Of a DNA stretch of 64,000 nt, positions 18,408 through 26,759 are shown piece after piece (within the stretch, counting starts at the first letter, position 1; each line of letters opens with the position of its first letter). This stretch comes from Pedobacter sandarakinus (lineage in GTDB: Bacteria > Bacteroidota > Bacteroidia > Sphingobacteriales > Sphingobacteriaceae): the NCBI RefSeq assembly GCF_026240095.1, contig NZ_JAPIVG010000004.1, positions 1 to 64,000 on the forward strand, given 5' to 3'. A model generated the notes under the pieces. The model was not told the origin of the DNA. It was given only the letters and a program-made list of their open reading frames with translations, and did not search any database. The position numbers and the translations under genes were made by a program.

Positions 18408-19943
18408 ATGTACAAAATATATTTATCTGCCGTTGTCTTACTTGCATTAAATACAACTAGGGCTAAAGCGACAGCAGTAAGAGACTCGATCGGCGTAGAG
18501 AACAACAACGGGAAAAAACTCATTATACACCAAACAGTTGCAAAAGACACATATTATTCTATTGGAAGAAGGTACAACGTTTCGCCAAAAGATATCATGG
18601 CCTTTAATGATAACAAATACCTGCAAGTCGGTGTAATTGTCAAGGTACCAACCACTATTCCTTTCGGAAATTCAGCCACTCAAAAATCGAATGTGCCATC
18701 AGGTACTCAAAATGGAGAGATTATCGAACATACGGTAAAGCCAAAGGAAAATCTTAACATGCTTGCCGAAAAATATGGTACTACCATTGCTGAAATAAAA
18801 AGACTCAATAATTTGTCGGGTAATAACCTTAGTATTGGTCAGGTGCTTAAAATCGAATCTAAGTTAGCTGAAGAAAAAGCGCCACAGGAAAAAACTGAAG
18901 CTAACGCTAGACCAGAAAGTAGTACATCCGCCCCTACTCCTACAAGCGATGAAACGATGATTGAACACACCGTTGCACCTAAGGAATTTTTGGGGAAAAT
19001 AGCCGAGAAATATGGTACAACAGTAGAGGAAGTTAAGAAGGCAAATAATTTAACGGGTAACAACCTTCATATAGGACAGAAATTAAAAATTCCCGCCACG
19101 AAAAATATTGGCGAAAACAAAGTTGTTACAGCTGACGAAAGTGCTACGCAAGCTAACAAAACGCCGGAAATTGATGCTGCAGGAACGCATACCGTGCTAC
19201 GTAATGAAACTATATTTACCATCGCCAAGCAATATGGTGTTACCGCATACCAACTGCGTAAGTTAAACCAGATGTCAGATAATGCGTTGACCATTGGGCA
19301 AGTAATTAAGGTTCCGGGTGGTGTTTTAACAGATGTGCAGGTTCCGTTAGAAAAACAGGGCGAACAAAATAAACAAACACCCGTTGCCGAAAAGGAAGCA
19401 GCTAAAGAAGATAGCTTTATTCACACCGTTGCAAATGGAGAAAACATTTTTTCCATCGCCAAAAAATACAACTTAACAGCCTACCAAATTAGAACGGCCA
19501 ATAAACTTGAAGATAATTCGATCAAAGTTGATCAAAAACTGATTATTCCTAAGCCGCCTCAACCAAGGTCTGTTGCAGACCTGGCTAAAGAAGAGCAGGA
19601 AAACGAGCCGGATAGCACAATGGTGAAAGATCCGAAACTACGGAGAGACCCCAGTGTTTATGGATTAAGCCAAATTGAAGAGAAAGGAGCAGGCATGTGG
19701 ATTGCAGATGCAGACCTGGATGGATCTAAGATGCTGGTATTACATCGTACTGCCCCTGTTGGACGTGTAATTAAAATTACTAACCCGATGACTAACCGCA
19801 CCACCTTTGCGAAAGTTGTTGGAAAATTTACGGAAAACGAATCAACTAAAGATGTTATTATTGTAATGACTAAAGCGGTGGCCGATTCTTTAGGGGCTTT
19901 AGATAAACGTTTTTTCTGCAATTTAACATATAGCGCTCAATGA
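18408..19943 (+). CDS. Five-LysM cell-wall protein with C-terminal RlpA-like domain
   Basis: A protein of 511 aa with a signal peptide (MYKIYLSAVVLLALNTTRAKA). Five LysM modules lie near residues 38-82, 108-150, 185-228, 260-302 and 340-383 (for example EHTVKPKENLNMLAEKYGTT with NLSIGQVLKI). They are separated by low-complexity linkers rich in Glu, Ala, Thr and Pro. The last ~90 residues (LHRTAPVGRVIKITNPMTNR, FAKVVGKF, VIIVMTKAVADSLGALDKRF) resemble a double-psi beta-barrel of the RlpA type. It probably binds peptidoglycan in the periplasm. Catalysis is not assured. Its stop overlaps the udk start by 4 nt (ATGA), indicating translational coupling. Confidence 0.85.
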   Translation: MYKIYLSAVVLLALNTTRAKATAVRDSIGVENNNGKKLIIHQTVAKDTYYSIGRRYNVSPKDIMAFNDNKYLQVGVIVKVPTTIPFGNSATQKSNVPSGTQNGEIIEHTVKPKENLNMLAEKYGTTIAEIKRLNNLSGNNLSIGQVLKIESKLAEEKAPQEKTEANARPESSTSAPTPTSDETMIEHTVAPKEFLGKIAEKYGTTVEEVKKANNLTGNNLHIGQKLKIPATKNIGENKVVTADESATQANKTPEIDAAGTHTVLRNETIFTIAKQYGVTAYQLRKLNQMSDNALTIGQVIKVPGGVLTDVQVPLEKQGEQNKQTPVAEKEAAKEDSFIHTVANGENIFSIAKKYNLTAYQIRTANKLEDNSIKVDQKLIIPKPPQPRSVADLAKEEQENEPDSTMVKDPKLRRDPSVYGLSQIEEKGAGMWIADADLDGSKMLVLHRTAPVGRVIKITNPMTNRTTFAKVVGKFTENESTKDVIIVMTKAVADSLGALDKRFFCNLTYSAQ

Positions 19944-20590
19944 TTTTGAATAAAAAGCCATTCATTATTGGTATTGCCGGTGGAAGCGGATCAGGCAAAA
20001 CCTTCTTTTTAAATTGTTTCCTTCATCATTTCAAGCAAGATGAAGTAACCTTGGTATCGCAGGATGATTATTATATCCCTGCCGGAGAGATGACACAGGA
20101 GGAAAACAAATTATATAACTTCGATCTTCCATCTACCATAGATAGCGAGCAGTTTCTAAGAGACATCAAGCAATTAATGAATGGTGAGGTTGTTTACAAG
20201 AAAGAGTATAATTTTAACAATCCACTGGCAGTGGTAAAAATTCTGGAGATAAAATCTGCCCCAATTATTATTGTGGAGGGCCTTTTTATTCTTCACTTTA
20301 AAGAAATTGCAGAATTGTTAGACCACGCAATTTTTGTAGATGCAGATGAGGAAGTTGCACTCGACAGGCGCATTAAGCGTGATGGCCTGGAACGTGGATA
20401 TCCTGAAGATGATGTGCTCTACAAATGGCATAACCATGTGGTACCTGCCTACAAAGAGTATCTTCTTCCCTACCGGGATAAATGCCACAAAGTGATCCTC
20501 AACAATACGAATGAACCTGAAGAAATTATTGCGATAACAGAAGACATCTCTAACAACTTAAGAAACAGCATTTTGGTTAATATACAATAG
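19940..20590 (+). CDS. udk: Uridine kinase
   Basis: A protein of 216 aa with P-loop GGSGSGKT at residues 14-21 and the family blocks VSQDDYYIP, NFDLPSTIDSEQF, PIIIVEGLFILHF and DRRIKRDGLERGY. It phosphorylates uridine or cytidine in pyrimidine salvage. Its start overlaps the LysM gene stop by 4 nt, an unexpected partner for a nucleotide-salvage enzyme. A strong inverted repeat follows the gene. Confidence 0.9.
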   Translation: MILNKKPFIIGIAGGSGSGKTFFLNCFLHHFKQDEVTLVSQDDYYIPAGEMTQEENKLYNFDLPSTIDSEQFLRDIKQLMNGEVVYKKEYNFNNPLAVVKILEIKSAPIIIVEGLFILHFKEIAELLDHAIFVDADEEVALDRRIKRDGLERGYPEDDVLYKWHNHVVPAYKEYLLPYRDKCHKVILNNTNEPEEIIAITEDISNNLRNSILVNIQ

Positions 20591-20610
20591 CAGTATCTTC
20601 TTCACAAAGA

Positions 20611-20661
20611 AAAATCTATATTGTCTGCTTTGGGTTAATAAAATACGACAATATAGATTTT
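20611..20661. terminator. Bidirectional hairpin between udk and CoA-transferase B
   Basis: A perfect 15-bp AT-rich inverted repeat, AAAATCTATATTGTC (20611-20625) with GACAATATAGATTTT (20647-20661), with a 21-nt loop. It sits between convergent genes, 21 nt after udk and 27 nt after the other stop. A's and T's flank the stem only as part of the arms, so it terminates weakly or acts as an mRNA-protecting hairpin. Confidence 0.65.
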
Positions 20662-20687
20662 CCGAACCTATAGTGGCTAAACTGAAT

Positions 20688-21350
20688 TTAATTTAACTGC
20701 ATCTCCGGCACATCTCCTTCCACAACCAATTTTCCTAAGGTAGATTGTTGTATAAATTCGATACTCACACCGGCCGCTCGCTCTACAAGTTTAAAACCAC
20801 CTTCGGGCAAGATATCCATAACAGCCAGTTCGGTTACCACTTTTTTTATGCATCTTACCCCAGTTAGCGGAAGCGTACACGTGGGAAGCAATTTACTCTC
20901 TCCTGCTTTGTTAACATGCTGCATAGCCACAATAATATTTTTGGCTGAAGCGACTAAATCCATCGCTCCGCCCATGCCTTTTACCATTTTTCCAGGAATT
21001 TTCCAGTTGGCAATGTCACCATTCTCCGAAACTTCCATCGCTCCTAAAATAGTAAGATCAACCTTCTGTGCCCTAATCATTCCAAAGCTCATAGCAGAAT
21101 CAAATATAGATGATCCCGGGAGCGTTGTAATGGTTTGTTTGCCGGCATTAATTAAATCCGCATCTTCACTTCCCTCAATAGGAAAAGGGCCCATGCCTAG
21201 CAAACCATTTTCAGATTGCAAAACAATATTAATACCTTTCGGGATATAATTGGCTACCAAGGTTGGAATTCCTATCCCAAGGTTAACATAGTATCCATCT
21301 TTTATCTCTTTTGCGATGCGTTGCGCTATTTCTTCTTTACTTAGTGGCAT
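20688..21350 (-). CDS. 3-oxoacid CoA-transferase subunit B
   Basis: A protein of 220 aa, full length. The catalytic glutamate is E47 in LQSENGLLGMGP. Other blocks are NLGIGIPTLVANYIP near residue 23 and KMVKGMGGAMDLV near 120. With subunit A it moves CoA between succinyl-CoA and acetoacetate (SCOT type) or related acids. It is the second gene of a two-gene operon, 57 nt after subunit A. AtoA-type acetate:acetoacetate activity cannot be ruled out. Confidence 0.9.
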   Translation of the reverse strand: MPLSKEEIAQRIAKEIKDGYYVNLGIGIPTLVANYIPKGINIVLQSENGLLGMGPFPIEGSEDADLINAGKQTITTLPGSSIFDSAMSFGMIRAQKVDLTILGAMEVSENGDIANWKIPGKMVKGMGGAMDLVASAKNIIVAMQHVNKAGESKLLPTCTLPLTGVRCIKKVVTELAVMDILPEGGFKLVERAAGVSIEFIQQSTLGKLVVEGDVPEMQLN

Positions 21351-21407
21351 TTGTATGGGTGTAATTGATCAAAAAAATAATCTGAGCTTATTGAATCTGT
21401 AACAGGG

Positions 21408-22106
21408 CTATATTTTGCGAACAGTTCTTTGCTCAATTCGCTTTTCGTAACCATCACCCTGAAAAATACGATGCACATAAATGCCAGGTGTGTGTATATG
21501 GTCTGGGTCGAGCTCACCAGCATCTACCAACTCTTCAACTTCTGCAATGGTAACCTTACCTGCCATAGCCATTAAGGGGTTAAAATTTCTGCTGGTCGCC
21601 CTAAATACAAGGTTACCGGCCGTATCGCCTTTCCAGGCCTTCACAATCGCGAAGTCTGCATCAAAGGCATATTCCATCAAGTAATCTTTACCATCGAAAT
21701 TTCTTATTTCTTTTCCTTCTGCAACCTCCGTTCCTACGCCAGCAGGAGTAAAAATGGCTGGCATACCGTAGCCAGCGGCCAAACACCTGGTTGCCAATGT
21801 ACCCTGAGGAATTAAGTCAACCTCTAATTCTCCACTTAGTAACTGCCGCTCGAACTCTGCATTTTCGCCAACGTATGAGGCAATCATCTTCTTCACCTGG
21901 CGTTGCTTCAACATTAAACCAATGCCAAAGTCATCTACACCAGCGTTATTGGAAATACAGGTAAGGTTATGAACGTTTTTTTTTACCAGTGCGCTGATGC
22001 AATTTTCTGGGATGCCGCAAAGGCCAAAACCACCAAGCATGAGCACGTCGCCATCTTTAATATCGCTAATAGCCGCGTCTGCTCCAGATACAACTTTATT
22101 TATCAT
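21408..22106 (-). CDS. 3-oxoacid CoA-transferase subunit A
   Basis: A protein of 232 aa. The blocks GDVLMLGGFGLCGIPENCI, NNAGVDDFGIGLML, KMIASYVGENAEFERQ and LIPQGTLATRCLAAGYGMPAIFTPAG are typical of the alpha subunit of SCOT-type CoA-transferases. It forms a complex with the product of the next gene. A leader of unremarkable sequence separates it from the divergent small gene at 22233. Confidence 0.9.
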   Translation of the reverse strand: MINKVVSGADAAISDIKDGDVLMLGGFGLCGIPENCISALVKKNVHNLTCISNNAGVDDFGIGLMLKQRQVKKMIASYVGENAEFERQLLSGELEVDLIPQGTLATRCLAAGYGMPAIFTPAGVGTEVAEGKEIRNFDGKDYLMEYAFDADFAIVKAWKGDTAGNLVFRATSRNFNPLMAMAGKVTIAEVEELVDAGELDPDHIHTPGIYVHRIFQGDGYEKRIEQRTVRKI

Positions 22107-22194
22107 TTTATGAATTTTGGTTAGTTTGCTAATTTACAAATTGCATCTTAAACAATAAACACAGCCTCGCAAATCTATTGGGAATGTTAATTAA

Positions 22195-22225
22195 TTGGAA
22201 TTAATCTAAATAACAGGTACTTTTG
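22195..22225 (+). promoter_or_regulatory. Bacteroidota-type promoter of the small Cys-rich gene
   Basis: TACTTTTG (22218-22225) matches the TAnnTTTG -7 box and TTGG at 22195-22198 lies 19 nt upstream as a -33 element. Only 7 nt separate the -7 box from the ATG at 22233, so the transcript would start at or next to the start codon. Confidence 0.5.
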
Positions 22226-22232
22226 TGTACCT

Positions 22233-22394
22233 ATGATATACGAGAGAGAAGATAACTTATTTACATTACCAACCGACCCAGAATTCCAGAAAGGGATGGG
22301 TTTTATTTTTAGCTGTACCGCCGAACATAAGAAATGTTGCGAAAAGTTTAAAAAAGGTAAAAGATGTAAAAAATGCCCGGGCAAGAAGAAGTAA
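22233..22394 (+). CDS. Small Cys/Lys-rich protein, 53 aa
   Basis: A short frame beginning MIYEREDNLFTLPTDPEFQK and ending with a basic, Cys-rich tail (FSCTAEHKKCCEKF, then KRCKKCPGKKK). It has five Cys, spaced CX6CC, then CX2C, and 16 Lys or Arg. There is no signal peptide. The CX2C pair and adjacent CC could bind a metal, which is inference. A fitting promoter lies directly upstream, and the divergent position gives it an intergenic region of its own. I recall similar tails in unnamed short Bacteroidota proteins, but no function. Confidence 0.6.
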   Translation: MIYEREDNLFTLPTDPEFQKGMGFIFSCTAEHKKCCEKFKKGKRCKKCPGKKK

Positions 22395-22579
22395 TCGCTT
22401 ATTATTAAACCTGATGGTGGTTACTCCCGAATAGGACGATCAACTTGCTATTTAAGAGCATATCTTGCGGAGTATTCTCAATTTTTTTTGATTAAATCTG
22501 TTGATAGACTGCACATACGTAGGGCTATGCGCATTTAAAGATCTTATATGTTTGCTCTCCACGGATGACTCCATCGAGA

Positions 22580-24958
22580 TTAATTCAAATAAACATAAGT
22601 TATTCCATCTCCACCTCTGTCAGCATGTTCGTCTTCCATCCTATCTACTTGACTATATTTCCGAAGGTATTCCCGAATCATTTTTCTTAAGATCCCATCC
22701 CCTTTACCATGAATAAGTTTGATAGAAGGGAAACCAAGCATAATCGCTTTATCGAGATATTTCTCTACTTCGAACAAGGCATCTTCTGTTCGTTTTCCTC
22801 GAAGATCGAGCTCGGCTTTGAAATTAGAAACAGCATCATTCATTCTTCCAGAAAATGAGCTTCCAACGCTCTGGATGGCCTTCTTGGCTTCTTTATTGCT
22901 TATTCTTTGTACCCTGTTTTTCTTAACCGTAGATCGTAGATCGCCGATGGCAAGCACCAATTCATTGCGGTTAATTTCCAAAACCAGGCCAGTGGTATCG
23001 CTCTCGTTAAACTTCACCCAATCACCAATTGAGATTTCTCCGCCTAATAATACCTGAACAGGCTTGGGTTTCTCTTTCGGGATCGTATTTTTTACTAGCT
23101 CCTTTTGTAGGTTTTGCCGCAACTCTTTAGTAATTTCTTTATCAGCCTGCTTTTCCTTAATTTCAGCGATGGTATTTTCTACCAGCTTATTAGCATTTTT
23201 AATAATACTTTGCGCTTCTTGCTTGGCTTCCTTTATTAGCGCCTTTTTATTTTCCTCCAAGAATGATTTGAGTTTTTCATTCTCGGCCACTAAATTTTTG
23301 GCTTTATTTTGCTGGTTTGCCAGGCTTACCTTCGCATCGTAAACATTTTTCTTTTCTCTTTCCAAATCAACCAACATCGTATCTACCCGGTTTTGGTTTG
23401 AACCCGTTTTTTCGCGGGCAAGCTGAATTACTTCTTTAGGAAGACCAATATTTTGGGCGATTTCGTATGCATAAGAACTTCCCGGTTTCCCCATCTCTAA
23501 AATATAGAGCGGTTTCATTTTACTGTTATCGAAAAGCATGGAGGCATTTTCCAGTCCTGGGGTATTGCCGGCAAAAAGTTTTAAGTTAGAATAATGGGTA
23601 GTAATTACACCCCTTACCTTTTTATTATTAAGCACCTCTAGAACCGCTTCAGCCATTGGTCCACCAAACTGTGGATCGGTACCGGTACCGAATTCGTCAA
23701 TTAAGACCATTGTTTTTTGCGAAGCGTGCTCCACGAAATACCGCATCTTTTTCAGATGTGCGCTGTAAGTACTTAAATCACTTTCAATTGATTGGTCATC
23801 ACCAATATCGGCAAAAATATTTTCAAAAATTCCGACCTCACTATTGGCATCAACAGGAATAAGCAAACCTGTTTGCAGCATAATTTGAAGCAAACCAACA
23901 GTTTTCATACATACCGATTTACCTCCAGCGTTTGGACCCGAAACCAGCACCACCCGCGTTTCGGCATCAATGTGGATATTAAGTGGCGTTACTGTTTTGT
24001 GTTCCGCTGCAAAGGAAATAGAAAGTAAAGGATGCCTCGCATTAATCAATTTGGTCTTTGGGTCTTTTAATAATCCAGGCATCTCAGCATCAATATCCAT
24101 CGCAAATAGCGCTTTTGCTCTAACAAAATCAAGTTTAGTAAGAAACCCATGATAAGATAACAACAGTGGCGAGTACGGACGTAGCTCGTTTGTCAATGCA
24201 ATTAAAATTTTGATGATTTCTCTCCGCTTATCGAATTCCAAATCGCGAAGCTTATTGTTTAGCGTAAATACCTCTTCTGGTTCAATGTAAACAGTTTGGC
24301 CAGTAGCAGATTCATCATGTACAAACCCCTTTAATTTACGCTTATTTTCTGCCAATACAGGAATACACATTCTCCCATCGCGAATAGTTAGACTGCCATC
24401 TGCAACCCAGTTATTGGCCACGGCCTGTTTATAAATTGCATCCATCCGTTTGCGTACGTCTTGTTCAGCTTTGGATATTGCAGTCGTAATTTCTTGTAAC
24501 TCTTTAGAAGCATTAGGCTTAATTTTCCCTTTAATATCAATAACCGTCTCAATCTTGCGTAAGATGTTTTTTTCTATGGGAAGATGTTCGAAAAGTGCTT
24601 CTAACGTTGGGTAAACTTCTGCACGTTCTTCGAAAAAACGCAAAACAGAGAAAACAGTTTGAAGCGAGGTATAAACCTGAAACCACTCTTCTTCAAGCAA
24701 ATAGGTTCCTTCAACTCTTATTTTTTCAATTAATGATTTTAGATCGAAGAAGGTATTTATTTGTAATGGCTCTTGATTTTGAAGGATGCTTTTAAACTCA
24801 TGGGTTTGCCTCAAAAATTTATCTATCTGATCGAAGCGATTCATAACCTGCATTTTCTGTACCATGGTCTGCCCCATTGGACTTAAACAATGTTTGGAAA
24901 TAAGCTGCCTAATTTCGAGAAAACCTAAACGCTCTAAACAATTTTCGGGGTATAACAT
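22580..24958 (-). CDS. mutS2: Endonuclease MutS2
   Basis: A protein of 792 aa, full length. Walker A GPNAGGKS lies at residues 341-348, with the Walker B-like VLIDEFGTGTDP and the ABC signature region DIGDDQSIESDLSTYSAHL. A long Lys/Glu-rich coiled coil covers about 510-640. The C-terminal Smr nuclease domain (about 715-792) carries LDLRGKR and HGKGDGILR. The family suppresses recombination or acts in ribosome rescue in other bacteria. It follows the DUF4296 lipoprotein gene with a 1-nt gap, so the two are probably co-transcribed. Confidence 0.93.
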   Translation of the reverse strand: MLYPENCLERLGFLEIRQLISKHCLSPMGQTMVQKMQVMNRFDQIDKFLRQTHEFKSILQNQEPLQINTFFDLKSLIEKIRVEGTYLLEEEWFQVYTSLQTVFSVLRFFEERAEVYPTLEALFEHLPIEKNILRKIETVIDIKGKIKPNASKELQEITTAISKAEQDVRKRMDAIYKQAVANNWVADGSLTIRDGRMCIPVLAENKRKLKGFVHDESATGQTVYIEPEEVFTLNNKLRDLEFDKRREIIKILIALTNELRPYSPLLLSYHGFLTKLDFVRAKALFAMDIDAEMPGLLKDPKTKLINARHPLLSISFAAEHKTVTPLNIHIDAETRVVLVSGPNAGGKSVCMKTVGLLQIMLQTGLLIPVDANSEVGIFENIFADIGDDQSIESDLSTYSAHLKKMRYFVEHASQKTMVLIDEFGTGTDPQFGGPMAEAVLEVLNNKKVRGVITTHYSNLKLFAGNTPGLENASMLFDNSKMKPLYILEMGKPGSSYAYEIAQNIGLPKEVIQLAREKTGSNQNRVDTMLVDLEREKKNVYDAKVSLANQQNKAKNLVAENEKLKSFLEENKKALIKEAKQEAQSIIKNANKLVENTIAEIKEKQADKEITKELRQNLQKELVKNTIPKEKPKPVQVLLGGEISIGDWVKFNESDTTGLVLEINRNELVLAIGDLRSTVKKNRVQRISNKEAKKAIQSVGSSFSGRMNDAVSNFKAELDLRGKRTEDALFEVEKYLDKAIMLGFPSIKLIHGKGDGILRKMIREYLRKYSQVDRMEDEHADRGGDGITYVYLN

Positions 24959-24959
24959 A

Positions 24960-25523
24960 TTATTGTACAGGAAGTGCTACTGGGTTGCTTTGTATTAATG
25001 TGGCTTTTTTAACCTTCAGAATTGAATCGGCTACTTTTTTCTTTTTGGCAATATCTGCCACTGCCTTAACTTTTGATAATGAATCGGGCTTCATTTTCTT
25101 TCTAATCGCTGATGAATCGGCCTTAAATTTTTTAATAATCTTGATGGAGTCAGTATTGAACTTCCGTTGCATGATTAATGAGTCTGCTTTCAACATTGCC
25201 TTTTTCTGACTGGCCAGCTGCTTGGTGATCGAGGCATAAATTTCTGCTAATATTGTTGGGTTCTGATAATAGTAATTTAAGCTATTGGTATAACCAGCAG
25301 AATCAGTGTCGAACTTCTTGTAAATGCCTCTGTAGTATTTAGATGCAACTTTCCGGGCAGAATCTTGCGCATAGATGGTAGACAAATATCCATCAACCAC
25401 GTGGATATCGAACAGAATCTTTTCCATTCTTTCCTGCTCAATGATACCATCAGGTGCTTTAGGCTTGCATGCCACACAAAAGAGTGCAACAATCAACCCA
25501 CAAAATATTTGTTTCATCCTCAA
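24960..25523 (-). CDS. DUF4296 lipoprotein
   Basis: A protein of 187 aa with a lipobox ending at C19 (LFCVAC). The block PDGIIEQERMEKILFDIHVVDGYLS (about 24-48) defines the DUF4296 family, confined to Bacteroidota. After residue 110 the sequence is Lys/Ser/Asp-rich and probably helical (DSLIMQRKF, DSIKIIKKFKADSSAIRKKM). No function is known. It is one nucleotide upstream of mutS2. Confidence 0.8.
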   Translation of the reverse strand: MRMKQIFCGLIVALFCVACKPKAPDGIIEQERMEKILFDIHVVDGYLSTIYAQDSARKVASKYYRGIYKKFDTDSAGYTNSLNYYYQNPTILAEIYASITKQLASQKKAMLKADSLIMQRKFNTDSIKIIKKFKADSSAIRKKMKPDSLSKVKAVADIAKKKKVADSILKVKKATLIQSNPVALPVQ

Positions 25524-25587
25524 TTAAAATATTATTTATTGCCCAAATTGCGGCAAGGTTGTTAATTTTACCCAAAAATAGTTATAA

Positions 25588-26286
25588 ATGAGCATAGCTG
25601 ATAATCTTAAGCAATATAAAAAAGAGGTAGAAACAGACGGAGTTAAGCTTATAGCAGTTTCTAAAACTCAAAGTGTTGATGCCATTTTGGAAGCCTATCA
25701 TGCAGGGCAACGTGTTTTCGGCGAAAATATGGTGCAGGAAATGGTAGAAAAACAGAACCAACTACCAGATGATATTGAATGGCATTTGATAGGGCATTTA
25801 CAAAGTAACAAAGTAAAATACATCGCACCTTTTGTAAAACTCATTCATGGTGTGGATAGTTTAAAGCTTCTTCAAGAAATTAATAAACAAGCAGTAAAGA
25901 ATAAGCGGGTGATAGATTGCCTGTTACAAATTTATATTGCCGAGGAAGAAACGAAATTTGGTTTGGCACATGATGAGGTTATCGAGTTGCTCCGATCCAG
26001 CGAATATGCAGAATTGAAAAATATAAGAATTGTAGGTGTAATGGCAATCGCAACAAATACCAAAAACGAGAAGCAAATTACCATAGAATTTAATGAATTG
26101 AAAGTTTTATTCGATGGCTTAAAAGCAAGTTTCTTTAAAAACGAGGAATCATTTAAAGAAATTTCTACAGGCATGAGTGCCGATTATAAGCTGGCTATAG
26201 AAGAAGGTAGCACAATGGTTAGAATAGGCAGTAACATTTTTGGTAAAAGAATCATCAAACATTTTAAAAACATCTCCAATAATTAA
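25588..26286 (+). CDS. YggS/PROSC-family PLP homeostasis protein
   Basis: A protein of 232 aa with PLP lysine K26 in LIAVSKTQ. Other family blocks are RVFGENMVQEMVEK, WHLIGHLQSNKVKYI, FGLAHDEV, GVMAIAT, STGMSADYKLAIEEGSTMVRIGSNIFG. It is a single-domain alanine-racemase-like barrel that buffers PLP and is not known to be an enzyme. It starts a tight plus-strand cluster with a GNAT gene (4-nt gap) and aspartate kinase. Confidence 0.9.
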   Translation: MSIADNLKQYKKEVETDGVKLIAVSKTQSVDAILEAYHAGQRVFGENMVQEMVEKQNQLPDDIEWHLIGHLQSNKVKYIAPFVKLIHGVDSLKLLQEINKQAVKNKRVIDCLLQIYIAEEETKFGLAHDEVIELLRSSEYAELKNIRIVGVMAIATNTKNEKQITIEFNELKVLFDGLKASFFKNEESFKEISTGMSADYKLAIEEGSTMVRIGSNIFGKRIIKHFKNISNN

Positions 26287-26290
26287 TTAA

Positions 26291-26758
26291 ATGGATATCA
26301 ACATTAGAACTGCTCGCCAAGATGATTGTCTGAGAATATTAGAATTAATTAACGAATTGGCTGTTTACGAACGTGCACCCGAAGAAGTAACCGTAGATTT
26401 GACTCATTTTATCGACGCTGGTTTCGGAACTCATGCGGTATGGAAAGCATTTGTTGCCGAAGTAAATGGGTTGGTAGTGGGCTTCGCACTTTTTTATACC
26501 AGGTACTCTACATGGAAAGGATGCCGCCTTTACCTGGAAGATTTTATTGTTACGGAGGAATTTAGAGGAAAGGGCGTAGGAAAACAACTTTTCGAAAAGG
26601 TTATTGAAGAGGCCAAAAATGGAAATTACAACGGAATGGTATGGCAAGTTCTAGATTGGAACGAGCCTGCTATTAACTTCTATAATAAATACAATGCAAA
26701 TTTAGAAAGCGGATGGTTAAATGTATCGCTATCAACGGCACAGGTTAAATCTTTTTAA
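26291..26758 (+). CDS. GNAT N-acetyltransferase (SSAT-like)
   Basis: A protein of 155 aa. The acetyl-CoA loop is present as EEFRGKGVGKQLFEKVI (about residues 91-107), and the N-terminus IRTARQDDCLRILELINELA with ERAPEEVTV resembles spermidine/spermine acetyltransferases. The end VLDWNEPAINFYNKYNA is a conserved GNAT strand-helix. The acceptor (a diamine, polyamine or other amine) cannot be fixed. It sits 4 nt after YggS and 1 nt before aspartate kinase. Confidence 0.82.
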   Translation: MDINIRTARQDDCLRILELINELAVYERAPEEVTVDLTHFIDAGFGTHAVWKAFVAEVNGLVVGFALFYTRYSTWKGCRLYLEDFIVTEEFRGKGVGKQLFEKVIEEAKNGNYNGMVWQVLDWNEPAINFYNKYNANLESGWLNVSLSTAQVKSF

Positions 26759-26759
26759 T

